Shown here: one piece after another, positions 1 through 8,829 of the stretch | Position numbering within the stretch: the first letter of the stretch is position 1 | Layout of the letters: each line of letters begins with the position of its first letter | Origin: Kribbella pratensis | GTDB lineage: Bacteria > Actinomycetota > Actinomycetes > Propionibacteriales > Kribbellaceae | Assembly: GCF_004366075.1 (NCBI RefSeq) | Contig: NZ_SODU01000001.1 | Coordinates: forward strand, 124,001-188,000 | DNA length: 64,000 bases | Reading direction: 5' to 3' | Program-made: the position numbers and the translations under genes | Notes under the pieces: model-generated | What the model saw: the letters and a program-made list of their open reading frames with translations, nothing else | Told to the model about the DNA's origin: nothing | Database searches by the model: none

Positions 1-463
1 CCGGCAGGAACAGGACCGGCTGATCCGCCGGAATCGAGTTCACCACCTCCACTGCGTTGGACGAGGTACAACAGATGTCGGCCTCGGCCTTCACCGCCGC
101 GCTGGTGTTGACATAGGCAACAACAACCGCATCGGGATGGTCAGCCTTCCAGGCTCGTAGCTGGTCGGCGTCGATGGTGTCCGCCAGCGAGCAGCCCGCC
201 TGGGCCGTCGGGATCAACACGGTCTTGCCGGGGCTGAGAAGTTTGGCCGTCTCCGCCATGAAGTGCACGCCGCAGAACACGATCGTGGACGCCTCGGTAC
301 TGGCCGCGATGCGCGACAGTGCGAGTGAGTCGCCGACGTGGTCGGCTACGTCCTGGATCGCCGGTTCCTGGTAGTTGTGGGCGAGGATCACAGCATCCCG
401 CTCCTGGGCGAGGCGCCGTACCTCTTCCTGCCAGCTGATTGCCGTGCGCTGACCAACGGTCAC
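1..463 (-). CDS. nadA: Quinolinate synthase NadA, N-terminal part (runs off the left edge)
   Basis: NadA condenses iminoaspartate with dihydroxyacetone phosphate to give quinolinate, using a [4Fe-4S] cluster, in de novo NAD synthesis. About 154 N-terminal residues are visible. The protein starts [10 protein letters not shown] and contains [36 protein letters not shown] and [17 protein letters not shown], which are characteristic NadA blocks, including the first cluster cysteine (FCGVHFM). The GTG at 461-463 is chosen because AAGGA lies 6-7 nt upstream and the conserved N-terminus follows directly. nadC lies upstream on the same strand, with a 64-bp gap that contains an NrtR-like box. The C-terminal part lies outside the window. 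Confidence 0.95.
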   Translation of the reverse strand, partial: MTVGQRTAISWQEEVRRLAQERDAVILAHNYQEPAIQDVADHVGDSLALSRIAASTEASTIVFCGVHFMAETAKLLSPGKTVLIPTAQAGCSLADTIDADQLRAWKADHPDAVVVAYVNTSAAVKAEADICCTSSNAVEVVNSIPADQPVLFLP

Positions 464-484
464 AACAGATCCTTCTTTCGGGAG

Positions 485-508
485 GTTTTCGCTTGATAAG
501 CGATAACT
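485..508 (-). promoter_or_regulatory. Putative NrtR operator upstream of nadA
   Basis: The plus strand reads GTTTTCGCTT-GATAA-GCGATAACT. It matches the site at 1417-1440 at all flanking positions; only the 5-nt centre differs. The arms TTTTCGC and GCGATAA form an imperfect inverted repeat. It sits 22-45 bp before the nadA GTG. Assignment to NrtR is inferred from the regulator gene next door and the recurrence of the motif. Confidence 0.7.
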
Positions 509-527
509 GGGCATGGCGAGCCCTGGT

Positions 528-1394
528 TCAGCCGTGGCTGCGGGTCACCAGCAGACTGATGTCGAGTGCGGTAGGGGAGTGGGTCAGGGCACCGACCGAA
601 ATGGCATCGACGCCGGTGGCGGCGACATCGGCAATGGTGTCCAGGGTGATGTTGCCGGAGGCCTCGAGCCGGGTGGCGGATCCGGAGGTGTTGCGCCGCT
701 CGACGATCAGAGCCATCTGCTCGAGCGGCATGTTGTCCAGCAGGATCCACTCGACCTGGCAGTCCAGCGCTTCGCGGGCCTCCTCGGCAGTGGTGACTTC
801 GACCTCGATCGCCATGCGGTTGTCTTCGGCGGCCATGCCGTCCCGGACCCGGCGAACGGCCGGGAGGACGCCGCCGGCCGCGGCGAGATGGTTCTCCTTG
901 AGCAGCACCATGGCCGACAGGTCGAGCCGGTGGTTGGTCCCCCCGCCGCAACTCACGGCGTACTTGTCCATGGCCCGGAGGCCGGGTGCTGTCTTTCGGG
1001 TGTCGAGGAGCGCGATCGGGCGTCCGTCGATCGCTGCGACGAACGCCGACGTGAGGGTTGCGATGCCCGACATCCGTTGTGCGAAGTTCAGCGCCACCCG
1101 CTCGCCGGTGATGACCGACCGCGCTGCGCCGCTGATCCACGCCAGCGGCTGCCCCGGGACAACCGGATCGCCGTCGGCGACAGCCGTCCGCACCGTCACG
1201 GTGGGATCGACGGCGGCGTACACCTCCTGTACAGCGGTCAGACCGGCCACGCGACCGGACTGCTTGGCGATCATCGTCGCCTCGGCCTCCAGCGCCTCCG
1301 GGACGCTCCATCGGGTGGTGACATCGTCTGCCGCCTGGTCCTCGATCAGTGCGGCCGCCACCGCGGTCCGGACCGTCTCCGTCGTCAGTTGCAT
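528..1394 (-). CDS. nadC: Nicotinate-nucleotide pyrophosphorylase (carboxylating) NadC
   Basis: NadC (quinolinate phosphoribosyltransferase) converts quinolinate and PRPP to nicotinate mononucleotide, CO2 and pyrophosphate, the step after NadA. The 288-residue product has the family length and the typical blocks [57 protein letters not shown] and [20 protein letters not shown]. The ATG at 1392-1394 gives the normal N-terminus ([12 protein letters not shown]). The reading frame stays open further upstream but crosses the operator-like box. The gene order is nadC then nadA, instead of the common nadA-nadB-nadC, and nadB is not in the window. Transcription probably starts at or within the box at 1417-1440 shared with nrtR. 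Confidence 0.95.
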   Translation of the reverse strand: MQLTTETVRTAVAAALIEDQAADDVTTRWSVPEALEAEATMIAKQSGRVAGLTAVQEVYAAVDPTVTVRTAVADGDPVVPGQPLAWISGAARSVITGERVALNFAQRMSGIATLTSAFVAAIDGRPIALLDTRKTAPGLRAMDKYAVSCGGGTNHRLDLSAMVLLKENHLAAAGGVLPAVRRVRDGMAAEDNRMAIEVEVTTAEEAREALDCQVEWILLDNMPLEQMALIVERRNTSGSATRLEASGNITLDTIADVAATGVDAISVGALTHSPTALDISLLVTRSHG

Positions 1395-1416
1395 CTGCTG
1401 CCCTGCTCTCCGTGAT

Positions 1417-1440
1417 GTTTTCGCTTCAGAGGCGATAACT
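1417..1440. promoter_or_regulatory. Putative NrtR operator between nadC and nrtR
   Basis: The plus strand reads GTTTTCGCTT-CAGAG-GCGATAACT, the same motif as at 485-508. It lies between the divergent nadC (ATG ends at 1394) and nrtR (ATG at 1443), so one site could repress both genes. The NrtR family usually binds such palindromes and is released by ADP-ribose or related NAD metabolites; that part is family knowledge. Confidence 0.75.
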
Positions 1441-1442
1441 AG

Positions 1443-2168
1443 ATGCACGCTACCATCGGCCTCGTGCCCACAGCCAAGAAAGGTGATCCGGTTAACTTCC
1501 CCAGTTACCCGCACGAGGTGCTAGCCGTGGTCCTGTCCGTTCGCGACGGCAGGCTGTGCGTGCTGCTGTGGAAACGCGCACGGAGCCCGTACCGCGGCCG
1601 CTGGGCCCTTCCCGGCGGCGGGGTCGAGCCCACGGAGCGGCTTCGGGACGCCATCACCGGGCACCTTGCGACGAAGGTCGACGTTCGTGACGTCGCGCAC
1701 CTCGAACAGTTGGCCACGCACAGTGCGATCGATCGTGATCCGCGGGCCCGCGTGCTGGCGACGGGCTATCTGGGCCTGGTTCCGTCCGACGTACAGCCGA
1801 AGCTTCCGTCCGACACGCAGTGGCACCCCGTCGACGAACTGCCGCGGACCGCGTTCGATCATCACTACTTCATCGATGCCGCGGTCGCGCGGTTGCGCGC
1901 GAAACTGTCGTACACGAACATCGGTTTCGCGCTGGCTCCGCTGGAGTTCACCATTGCGGAGCTCCGTGATCTGTTCGGTGCCGCACTCGGCTATGAGCTC
2001 GGTGCCACCAATCTCACCCGCGTGCTGACCCGCAGGCACGTGATCGACCCCACCGAACGGCGAGCCAGCCCCGGCCAGAGCGGCGGCCGTCCTGCGACCG
2101 TCTACAAGTTCGTGGCCCGCGAGCTGACCGTCACCGACCCGTTCGCAGTACTCCGCCCCCCACGCTGA
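1443..2168 (+). CDS. nrtR: NrtR-type Nudix-related transcriptional regulator of NAD biosynthesis
   Basis: This 241-residue protein has an N-terminal Nudix-like domain (about 20-140) and a C-terminal winged helix (about 150-230, FTIAELRDLFGAALGYEL to GGRPATVYKFV). The Nudix box begins as expected (LPGGGVEPTERLRDAITGHL) but lacks the REUxEE catalytic residues, so it probably senses a ligand and does not hydrolyse it, as is usual for NrtR. It is divergent from nadC and shares an operator-like box with it. The ATG at 1443 lies 3 nt after the box without a clear Shine-Dalgarno sequence, so the mRNA may be leaderless. A GTG at 1464 is the alternative start. Confidence 0.9.
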   Translation: MHATIGLVPTAKKGDPVNFPSYPHEVLAVVLSVRDGRLCVLLWKRARSPYRGRWALPGGGVEPTERLRDAITGHLATKVDVRDVAHLEQLATHSAIDRDPRARVLATGYLGLVPSDVQPKLPSDTQWHPVDELPRTAFDHHYFIDAAVARLRAKLSYTNIGFALAPLEFTIAELRDLFGAALGYELGATNLTRVLTRRHVIDPTERRASPGQSGGRPATVYKFVARELTVTDPFAVLRPPR

Positions 2169-2211
2169 CGAGTTTCCCGAGGGTGGCAGGAGAATCACGC
2201 ACCTTCTCAGG

Positions 2212-2397
2212 TCATGCCTGGACAGTGCCTCGGCAGCCGGGGGTCTGGCGGCGTTGGGTCCAGCCGCTGCCCCAATGGACGATGTCGAGGATCCCGGCGA
2301 AGACGACCCAGCCCCAGTCGAATCCGTGCAGGCCGCCGCCGGTGTGCAGGGTATGCTCCAGCCGCCGGGTGATCGCCTTGAGCTCCTGGACAGTCAG
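2212..2397 (-). CDS. Possible small protein translated from a CTG start, coupled to the gene before it
   Basis: A 61-residue frame starts at CTG 2395-2397, which overlaps the TGA of the upstream membrane gene as CTGA. GGAG lies 7 nt before it. The product (TVQELKAITRRLEHTLHTGG, then a hydrophobic stretch GWVVFAGILDIVHWGSGW) looks protein-like: an amphipathic helix followed by one short membrane or surface helix. No ATG, GTG or TTG is available at the right place. The evidence is the overlap geometry, the ribosome site and the composition. No family is recognised, and it may not be translated. Confidence 0.35.
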   Translation of the reverse strand: MTVQELKAITRRLEHTLHTGGGLHGFDWGWVVFAGILDIVHWGSGWTQRRQTPGCRGTVQA

Positions 2398-3482
2398 CGT
2401 TCCACTCCTGTCCGGTCGGAGCCGGCGGCGCGGTAGTCGGCGATCGGGTGGTATCGGTCGTACAGCGTCGTGAGAATGCTGAACAGGAAGATGAAGAAGA
2501 ACGCGTCCACCAGGTGCAGTTGACCTGGTCCCCGCGAGAGCAGCACGTCGGCCAGGATCACCAGTACGACGTTCGTCGCGAAGACGACCCCGAACGACAC
2601 CGCGGCGGAGTTCCACGAGTAGCCGCGCTTCGCCGCCCACAGGCCGATCGCGGCGTTGATCACCACGAAGACCGCGATCCCGAGGAACACCTGCAGGCTG
2701 CTCGCCTCGACGCCGGGCAGCACCTCCCCGAAGATGATGCTGATCAGACCGATCAGGAAGACCTTCTCCAGCGTCGTCGCGTCGAGAACCTTCCGGTGCG
2801 CGGCCTGGTACGCCGCACGCTCGGACGCCTCGTCGATTCCCAGCGGCAGCGGATCGGCGCGGAACTTCCAGGACCAGTCGGCGGGGCTCAACCGTGGACG
2901 GACGAAGAAATACAGGACCGCGAGCAGCGCGAGCACCGCGACGACGAGCGCCGGGAGGAACCACGGGACGTCCTGGATCGTGTCTGTCAGGTCCAGCTTG
3001 GCGACGTGGATCCAGTACTCCTGCGGCAGCTTGACGATGATCCAGATCGCAGCGGCGACGATCACCCAGAACTTGAAGGCGTACCGCAGTGGGTTTCGCC
3101 GGGTGCGAACCCCCTCGTACGCGATGAAGAAGTACTCGAAGGTGTTCGGGAACAACAACAGCAGCAGCCGTACGCCGCTCAGCTCGAACACGACCACACC
3201 GATCTGCCGGAAGAAGAACAGGAAGCGGCTGACCTTCACCGCCGAGGGATTGGTCCAGTTCCGCAGACTCGCCAGGTAGGCGATGGACAGGTAGAAGACA
3301 TCCATCGCCTTGTCGTAGCTCTGGTAGAACGGCGGGTCGAACCCGAAGGTCTGGAAGATCGTCTGGTCGACACCGTCGAGCAGAAGACACGCGATGATCG
3401 CCGGTAACGGGAACAGGGGGATCAGCAGCGGCAGCGCGAATCGCGCGAGGACCACGCTCCAGAACACGACCTCGACATCCAT
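2394..3482 (-). CDS. Polytopic membrane protein of unknown function
   Basis: This 362-residue protein has about eight strongly hydrophobic segments, including residues 9-35, about 95-125, then KFWVIVAAAIWIIVKL, LPALVVAVLALLAVLYFFV, FLIGLISIIFGEVL, FLGIAVFVVINAAIGLW, FGVVFATNVVLVILADVLL and AFFFIFLFSILTTLYDRY. A soluble loop of about 50 residues (RLSPADWSWKFRADPLPLGI onward) lies in the middle. It would sit in the cytoplasmic membrane. The downstream 61-codon frame overlaps its stop codon. I do not recognise a family, and no catalytic motif is visible. The ATG at 3480-3482 fits the first membrane helix. Confidence 0.85.
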   Translation of the reverse strand: MDVEVVFWSVVLARFALPLLIPLFPLPAIIACLLLDGVDQTIFQTFGFDPPFYQSYDKAMDVFYLSIAYLASLRNWTNPSAVKVSRFLFFFRQIGVVVFELSGVRLLLLLFPNTFEYFFIAYEGVRTRRNPLRYAFKFWVIVAAAIWIIVKLPQEYWIHVAKLDLTDTIQDVPWFLPALVVAVLALLAVLYFFVRPRLSPADWSWKFRADPLPLGIDEASERAAYQAAHRKVLDATTLEKVFLIGLISIIFGEVLPGVEASSLQVFLGIAVFVVINAAIGLWAAKRGYSWNSAAVSFGVVFATNVVLVILADVLLSRGPGQLHLVDAFFFIFLFSILTTLYDRYHPIADYRAAGSDRTGVER

Positions 3483-3581
3483 GTCAGAACTCCCCGTTCC
3501 GGCCCATCCGGCGGGGTCGACCTGTGGTCGATCATCGTGACCCCCCTCGGTCGAGTGTTGCCTGCCGGCCGCTCAGGTTGC

Positions 3582-3886
3582 TCATCCGCTGCGGGTGAGT
3601 CTTCGCCGAACCGGCGGTGATAGATGTGCCGGATGGAGCCTGTCCCAGTGCGCCATGCCGCTACCACGCGCGACGACGTAGACGAGCGCGGTGATCAGCG
3701 GGAAGAACAACAGGGCGACGAGCCAGACGGCCTTGACCACTCCCGAGGTGTCGGGTCGCGGAACAGGTCACCCACGATCGAGAACAGCATCATCAGATAG
3801 GCGACGAAGGCAAAGCTGATGATGAACCACACAACATCCCAGGCGTGGTCCTGGTCGTTGCGGGCCTCATGCTGAGCCGCCAACAC
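3582..3886 (-). pseudogene. Frameshifted small PLDc_N-type membrane protein
   Basis: The first half reads DHAWDVVWFIISFAFVAYLM and continues MLFSIVGDLFRDP. The second half continues in another frame as TSGVVKAVWLVALLFFPLIT and ALVYVVARGSGMAHWDR. Together they give the typical two-helix PLDc_N (phospholipase D-nuclease N-terminal, IMMP family) protein ending in VARGxGM. The frames break near 3750-3757, where one base is missing compared with the expected FRDPDTSG. The total span of 305 bases equals 102 codons minus one base. This is either a real single-base deletion or a sequence error. The GTG at 3884-3886 is the assumed start and the TGA at 3582-3584 the end. Confidence 0.75.
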
Positions 3887-3977
3887 GCCTGGCCACCGGC
3901 GCCGGCGACTACTCCTGATGCGTCTTCTTCGTGATGCGGCACCCCGACGTCCAGCGGTGGTCGGCTAGCGTCGGGGC

Positions 3978-6494
3978 GTGTTGCTGCCTGAATCGTCGGT
4001 GCCGGGGGCGGATCTGCCTGTCCGGGCGGTTTTGCCTGCCACGGTCGATGCGGTGCGTTCGCGCGGTACCGCGGTGTTGGTTGCGCCGCCTGGGTCAGGG
4101 AAGACCTCGCTGTTGCCGCTTGCGCTGGGCGACGCGCTCGAGGGCACGATCGTCGTCGCCGAGCCGCGAAGGATGGCAACCCGCGCGGCTGCGACCCGGC
4201 TGGCGATGCTGGTCGGCGAACCGCTCGGGCAGCGGATCGGCTACGCGATGCGCGGCGAACGCAGCGGCAGCAAAGGACTCCGTATCGAGGTCGTGACGAC
4301 CGGGCTCCTCGTACGGCGACTGCAACAGAACCCGGAGCTGCCGGGTGTCGCCGCGATTGTGATCGACGAGTGCCACGAGCGGCACCTTGATGCCGATCTG
4401 CTGCTCGCGTTCTGCGTCGACATCCGGGCGAATCTCCGGGAAGACCTGGCGATCGTCGCGACCTCGGCCACGGCGGACACGATCGGGCTGAGTCGCGCGT
4501 TGGGCCCGGATGCTCCGGCGCCGGTGATCACCGCGTCTGCGGCGCTCTTCGACGTGGCGATCGAGTGGGCGCCACCACCGGTCCCCGTGCCGCTGCTTCC
4601 CGGTGGGCGGGTCGACCCGCGCCTGCTGGATCACGTCGCGGCCGTCGTCCGGCGTGCACTGACCGAGAACGACGGCGACATCCTCGTGTTCGTCCCGGGG
4701 GAGGCCGAGATCAACGGTGTGACTCGCCGGCTGGCCGGGCAGAATGTCCTGCCGTTGTACGGTCGCCAGTCCAGGGCCGAACAAGACCGCGCGTTGAGGC
4801 CCGCCGCAACTCGTCGGATCGTGGTGACGACGTCGGTCGCGGAGAGTTCGCTGACGGTGCCTGGCGTCAGGGTTGTGGTCGACTCGGGTCTTGCCCGGGA
4901 GCCGCGGACCGATCAGTCCCGTGGCCTCGGTGCGTTGGTCACCTGCCGGGTGTCGAAGTCGTCGGCCGACCAGCGAGCGGGCCGTGCCGGGCGGGAGGCG
5001 CCCGGCCGGGTCTATCGGTGCTGGTCCGCCACCGACCACGCGCATCTCGACGATCATCCGGCGCCGGAGATCGCGATCGCCGATCTGGCAGCTTTCGCCC
5101 TCGATCTCGCGGCGTGGGGTGCGCCGGCCGGCGACGGTCTGACCTTGCTCGAGGCGCCGCCCGTGGTGGCGATGACCGCGGCCACCGAACTGCTGCGCCG
5201 CCTCGACGCCATTGACGACGGCGGCCGGATCACCGAGCGAGGACGGCAGATGGCGGCGATCGGCGCGCATCCTCGGCTGGCTCGTGCGCTGCTGGACGGG
5301 ACGCCGCGCGTCGGCGCCGACCGAGCACGCGAGATCGTCGCGATGCTCTCGGACGACTCCGGACGCGACTTCGGCGATGACCTACCGGCCCGCTGGCGGG
5401 CCCTCCGCCGCGGCGAGGACCGCGGAGCCACGGCCCGCTGGCGAGAAGAGACGAAGCGCCTCGGCCGAGGCGACCCGCTGGGTGGAGACGGAGTACGGCG
5501 GGGGACGGGCGCCGTACCGGATGATCTTGCAGTGGGGGTTGTGGTGGGGTTGGCGTATCCGGATCGGATTGCCCGGGTCCGGGGAGCTGACTCGGCGACG
5601 TACCAGATGTCTGGTGGGACGGGGGCTGCGCTGGATCCGCAGTCGCCGTTGCGGACGACGACCTGGCTGGCGATCGCGGTCGCCGACCGAGCGCCCGGTC
5701 GCGCCGACGCCAGGATCCGTTCCGCGGCGCCGATCGACGAGCAGACCGCGCGAGACATCGCCGGCGACCTGGTCTCGACCACCGACCAGATCCGCTGGGA
5801 CGACGGCCGGATCGTGACGCGACGTGTCGAGGCACTCGGCGCGATCGTGCTCAACGACGTCCCGCTGGCAAAGCCCGACCGGTTCCTCGTCCAAGCCGCC
5901 GTCCGGGACGGTATCCGGCGCAGCGGTCTGTCGGTACTGCGCTGGTCGGAGGCCGCACTTGCCTTGCGGGAGCGGCTCGCGTTCTGCCACGCCCACCTCG
6001 GCGCCCCGTGGCCTGCGGTCGACGACGAAGCGCTGCTGGCCGATGTCGACGAATGGCTGGGTACCGAGCTCGCCTCGGTGCGAGGCGCGCGCGATCTTGC
6101 CCTCATCGACGTGGCTTCGGCGCTCCGGCGACTACTGCCGTGGCCCGCAGCAACCCGGTTCGGTGAACTCGCACCGGAACGGCTCCAGGTCCCATCGGGG
6201 TCCGAGGTCCGACTCGCGTACGACGGTGCCGAGCCACCGGTGCTCGCGGTGAAGCTGCAGGAGGTATTCGGCTGGACTGCCACTCCAGTCGTCGCGGACG
6301 GTCGTGTCCCAGTCGTTCTGCACCTCTTGTCGCCCGCACGGCGGACGGTCGCGATCACGAGCGATCTCGCCTCTTTCTGGAAGCAGGGCTATCCCCAGGT
6401 CCGAGCCGACCTGCGAGCCCGCTACCCCCGCCATCCCTGGCCGGAAGACCCACTCACCGCCATCCCGACCAAGCGACCAAAACCCCGCCAGTGA
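3978..6494 (+). CDS. hrpB: ATP-dependent helicase HrpB (DEAH-box, SF2)
   Basis: HrpB is a DEAH/RHA-family RNA helicase-like ATPase. The 838-residue protein has Walker A APPGSGKTS (36-44), the DECH box (130-133), the SAT motif near 163, motif VI QRAGRAGR near 332-339, the helicase-associated domain, and the HrpB C-terminal signature ending YPRHPWPEDPLTAIPTKRPK. Length and domain order are normal for HrpB. The GTG at 3978 gives a complete N-terminus. The gene is alone on its strand, with an AraC regulator convergent to it. Its physiological role in actinomycetes is poorly defined. Confidence 0.95.
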   Translation: MLLPESSVPGADLPVRAVLPATVDAVRSRGTAVLVAPPGSGKTSLLPLALGDALEGTIVVAEPRRMATRAAATRLAMLVGEPLGQRIGYAMRGERSGSKGLRIEVVTTGLLVRRLQQNPELPGVAAIVIDECHERHLDADLLLAFCVDIRANLREDLAIVATSATADTIGLSRALGPDAPAPVITASAALFDVAIEWAPPPVPVPLLPGGRVDPRLLDHVAAVVRRALTENDGDILVFVPGEAEINGVTRRLAGQNVLPLYGRQSRAEQDRALRPAATRRIVVTTSVAESSLTVPGVRVVVDSGLAREPRTDQSRGLGALVTCRVSKSSADQRAGRAGREAPGRVYRCWSATDHAHLDDHPAPEIAIADLAAFALDLAAWGAPAGDGLTLLEAPPVVAMTAATELLRRLDAIDDGGRITERGRQMAAIGAHPRLARALLDGTPRVGADRAREIVAMLSDDSGRDFGDDLPARWRALRRGEDRGATARWREETKRLGRGDPLGGDGVRRGTGAVPDDLAVGVVVGLAYPDRIARVRGADSATYQMSGGTGAALDPQSPLRTTTWLAIAVADRAPGRADARIRSAAPIDEQTARDIAGDLVSTTDQIRWDDGRIVTRRVEALGAIVLNDVPLAKPDRFLVQAAVRDGIRRSGLSVLRWSEAALALRERLAFCHAHLGAPWPAVDDEALLADVDEWLGTELASVRGARDLALIDVASALRRLLPWPAATRFGELAPERLQVPSGSEVRLAYDGAEPPVLAVKLQEVFGWTATPVVADGRVPVVLHLLSPARRTVAITSDLASFWKQGYPQVRADLRARYPRHPWPEDPLTAIPTKRPKPRQ

Positions 6495-6553
6495 ACCGAG
6501 CTGAGGCCGTCCCTTGACAGTCAGCTGTAGGGACCCTGATGAGCACGAGGCGC

Positions 6554-7384
6554 CTACCCACGTCGGTACGCCGTTGGGGTGGTTCGGGTCAGCCGCTTGA
6601 ACGCAGTGGCGAAGTACTGCGTGCTGGCGAAGCCGAGGGAGTGCGCGATCTCGGTGACCGGCAGATCGGTCTCGCCGAGCAAGGTGCGGGCGTGCTCGAT
6701 CTTGCTGCGGAGTATGAACTCGCCCGGCGGCAAGCCGAGCTCCTGGCGGAACTGTGCGTGCAGGCGGGCCGGTGACAGGCCGACGGCGCGGCTGAGCATC
6801 GGCACGGTGATCGTCTCGCCGAGATGTTCTGCGACGTACTGCCTACTCCGCTCTACCACCGCCGACACCGGCCGCGCCTGGTCGGCGGCGCTCGCCGTCA
6901 CTGTCCGGACCAGGAACTGCGCAAGGGACATCGCCGCCTGGAGTCGGGCGAGCTCGCTCGCCTGGCCGCTGAGCTGCGCGATCGCGTCGTCCAACAGGAA
7001 CCCAGCCTCGGGGTGTGCTCGGAACTGCCGGGTCGGGATACCCAGTAGCGCCTGGGTCAGCTGTCGTCGGCGGGTGCTGTCCAAGTAGAGCAGCGGCGAG
7101 TCACGGACGCGGACGATCAGCCAGTACAGCACGCCCTTGTCCTCGGGCTCGCCGGCACTGTCGTGCTGCTCGTCCGGGAGGGTGACGAACTGGTCGCCGC
7201 CGTTGAGCTGATAGACCCGGTCGCCCAGCCGGTAGCGCTGCCGTCCCCGGGCGAGGAAGCAGACCTCGACGCAGCCCGGGTGGGAGTGCGCGCCGAGTAC
7301 GTCGTGCGCATACGAGTACCGATAGCGGCCGAGGGTGACGACTCCAGGCAGGCGGGGATCCTGCAGCTCCAGTCGGTCGGCCAT
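6554..7384 (-). CDS. AraC-family transcriptional regulator
   Basis: This 276-residue protein has an N-terminal cupin-like sensor domain (HSHPGCVEVCFLARGRQRYR, near residues 33-52) and a C-terminal double helix-turn-helix (about 175-276) with the AraC signature DLPVTEIAHSLGFASTQYF and FKRLTRTTPTAYRRG. It is divergent from a phytanoyl-CoA dioxygenase gene with 65 bp between start codons, so it probably controls that gene. AraC proteins with this cupin type usually respond to a small carbohydrate or related ligand; the ligand here is unknown. ATG 7382-7384 is a good start. Confidence 0.93.
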   Translation of the reverse strand: MADRLELQDPRLPGVVTLGRYRYSYAHDVLGAHSHPGCVEVCFLARGRQRYRLGDRVYQLNGGDQFVTLPDEQHDSAGEPEDKGVLYWLIVRVRDSPLLYLDSTRRRQLTQALLGIPTRQFRAHPEAGFLLDDAIAQLSGQASELARLQAAMSLAQFLVRTVTASAADQARPVSAVVERSRQYVAEHLGETITVPMLSRAVGLSPARLHAQFRQELGLPPGEFILRSKIEHARTLLGETDLPVTEIAHSLGFASTQYFATAFKRLTRTTPTAYRRG

Positions 7385-7449
7385 GTTCGATTTTGTCTCG
7401 CGTTCGATTCCGGACGCAAGCAGTCGGAGCCGACCCTAGCGTCGTGGTC

Positions 7450-8232
7450 ATGCTGACAACAGACGATGTGGTCCGGTACCACGACCAGGGTTTCCTCGCG
7501 CTCGAGTCCTTCATCTCCGCCGAGGAGGTCGAGCGGATGCGTACGATCTACGACCGTCTCTTCGCCGAGCGGGCCGGACGTTCGGCCGGCGATCAGTTCG
7601 ACCTGGCCGGTGCGGACGACGAAGAGAGCGAGGCCAACCTCCCGCAGATCCTCAACCCGTCGCAGTACGCGCCGGAGCTCCTGCGCAGCGAGACGCTCGA
7701 TCGCGCGAAGGAGGTCCTGGCCGAACTGCTCGGTCCGGAGGCGACGTTCGGAGGCGACCATGCGATCAACAAGCCGCCCCGGAACGGGGTCGAGACGCCC
7801 TGGCACCAGGACGAGGCGTACTGGAACCCGGCGGTCAGCTACCACGCGCTGAGCATCTGGATTCCGTTGCAGGAGGCAACGGTTGACAACGGCTGCATGC
7901 ATTTCGTCCCCGGCTCGCACCGCGGCGAGGTGGTCCCGCACCGGCCGATCGGCGGCGACCCACGGGTGCACGGCCTCGAAGTGGAGCCCGGATCGGTCGA
8001 TGTCTCCACCGCCGTGGCGTGCCCGATCCCGGCCGGCGGGGCGACGATCCACGCCAGCCGCACCCTGCACTACACGTCACCGAACCGGTCGGCCGACCAC
8101 CGGCGGGCGTACATCATCAGCGGCGGCACCCCGGAGGAGCAGGCCGCCACGCCACGCGACTTCCCCTGGCAGGCCGCCCGACACACCGCACGCGAAAAGC
8201 GAGCCAACACCGCCCGCCCCACAGACACCTGA
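7450..8232 (+). CDS. Phytanoyl-CoA dioxygenase (PhyH) family protein
   Basis: This non-heme Fe(II)/2-oxoglutarate oxygenase is 260 residues long. It has the iron-binding HxD (TPWHQDEAYWN, near residues 116-126), the distal histidine (GGATIHASRTLHYTSPNRS) and the 2-oxoglutarate arginine following it (DHRRAYI). The DNGCMHFVPGSHRGEV block is typical of PhyH. The reading frame opens earlier, but the ATG at 7450 starts a normal PhyH N-terminus (MLTTDDVVRYHDQGFLALES). The substrate is unknown; divergence from an AraC regulator suggests an inducible catabolic or modifying step. Confidence 0.9.
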   Translation: MLTTDDVVRYHDQGFLALESFISAEEVERMRTIYDRLFAERAGRSAGDQFDLAGADDEESEANLPQILNPSQYAPELLRSETLDRAKEVLAELLGPEATFGGDHAINKPPRNGVETPWHQDEAYWNPAVSYHALSIWIPLQEATVDNGCMHFVPGSHRGEVVPHRPIGGDPRVHGLEVEPGSVDVSTAVACPIPAGGATIHASRTLHYTSPNRSADHRRAYIISGGTPEEQAATPRDFPWQAARHTAREKRANTARPTDT

Positions 8233-8399
8233 CCGCCAGCGGCCCATCCCGCTGAGTGATTGGACGCGATCCGGGTAGCTCAGCAAGCGTGTGGCCCATT
8301 CGCCGGGCTCGTCCTCGTCCGACATGACCCAGTCAGCCCGAGCACCAGGTGGATTGCCTCCATGTCTCCATCTAGTCACGTTCTGCATTAGGATGTGGT

Positions 8400-8700
8400 C
8401 GCCGAGGGCGTCGAGGGTCCGTCGCCGGGGCATGGATGGCTTGACCGCGGGGTGAATCCTTCGCGTTCGTACATCGACAGTGTGCCGACGTACCCGACAC
8501 CGCCTGAAGTGGCGGCGGTATCCGTTCGCTACGACGAAGCAACTCCTCGCTGGGACCGAACTGGCACCATCCGACCGGCTCGATCCCGTCGTACACCAGC
8601 ACGCCGTGCGTGTGACCTTGGTTGAGCAGTTCCTTCTTCCGCGCACGACTCCAGGACGCCAGCTCGGCCCGCTTCCTCGAACACAACGACTGAGCGCGAA
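8400..8700 (-). pseudogene. Remnant of a GNAT acetyltransferase
   Basis: On the minus strand one frame gives RAELASWSRARKKELLNQGH then THGVLVYDGIEPVGWCQFGP, a core block of a known actinobacterial GNAT group. About 40 residues later a different frame gives YVGTLSMYEREGFTPRSS, the C-terminal block of the same group. The middle of the domain is missing and the frame is shifted, so this is a deletion-frameshift remnant. The limits given are approximate. The 8233-8829 interval holds nothing else I can support, apart from a weak hairpin at 8237-8254 after the PhyH gene. Confidence 0.6.
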
Positions 8701-8829
8701 GTGCCGCTAATTCACAGTGGGTGGGGTCTGGCTGTTGACGGACAGGTCGAGCGGGATGACGATCCGAAGTGGGACGCGCCCCCGTCGAGGTGAGCAGCGT
8801 CGCTTGCCCGGGTGCGTTGGGGAGGAACC

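Noticed and set aside
2166..2180. The 15-mer TGACGAGTTTCCCGA occurs both after nrtR and in the terminator hairpin at 10790-10804.
   Set aside because: One copy is not part of an inverted repeat. In GC-rich DNA of this size a shared 15-mer can arise by chance, so I do not call a dispersed repeat.
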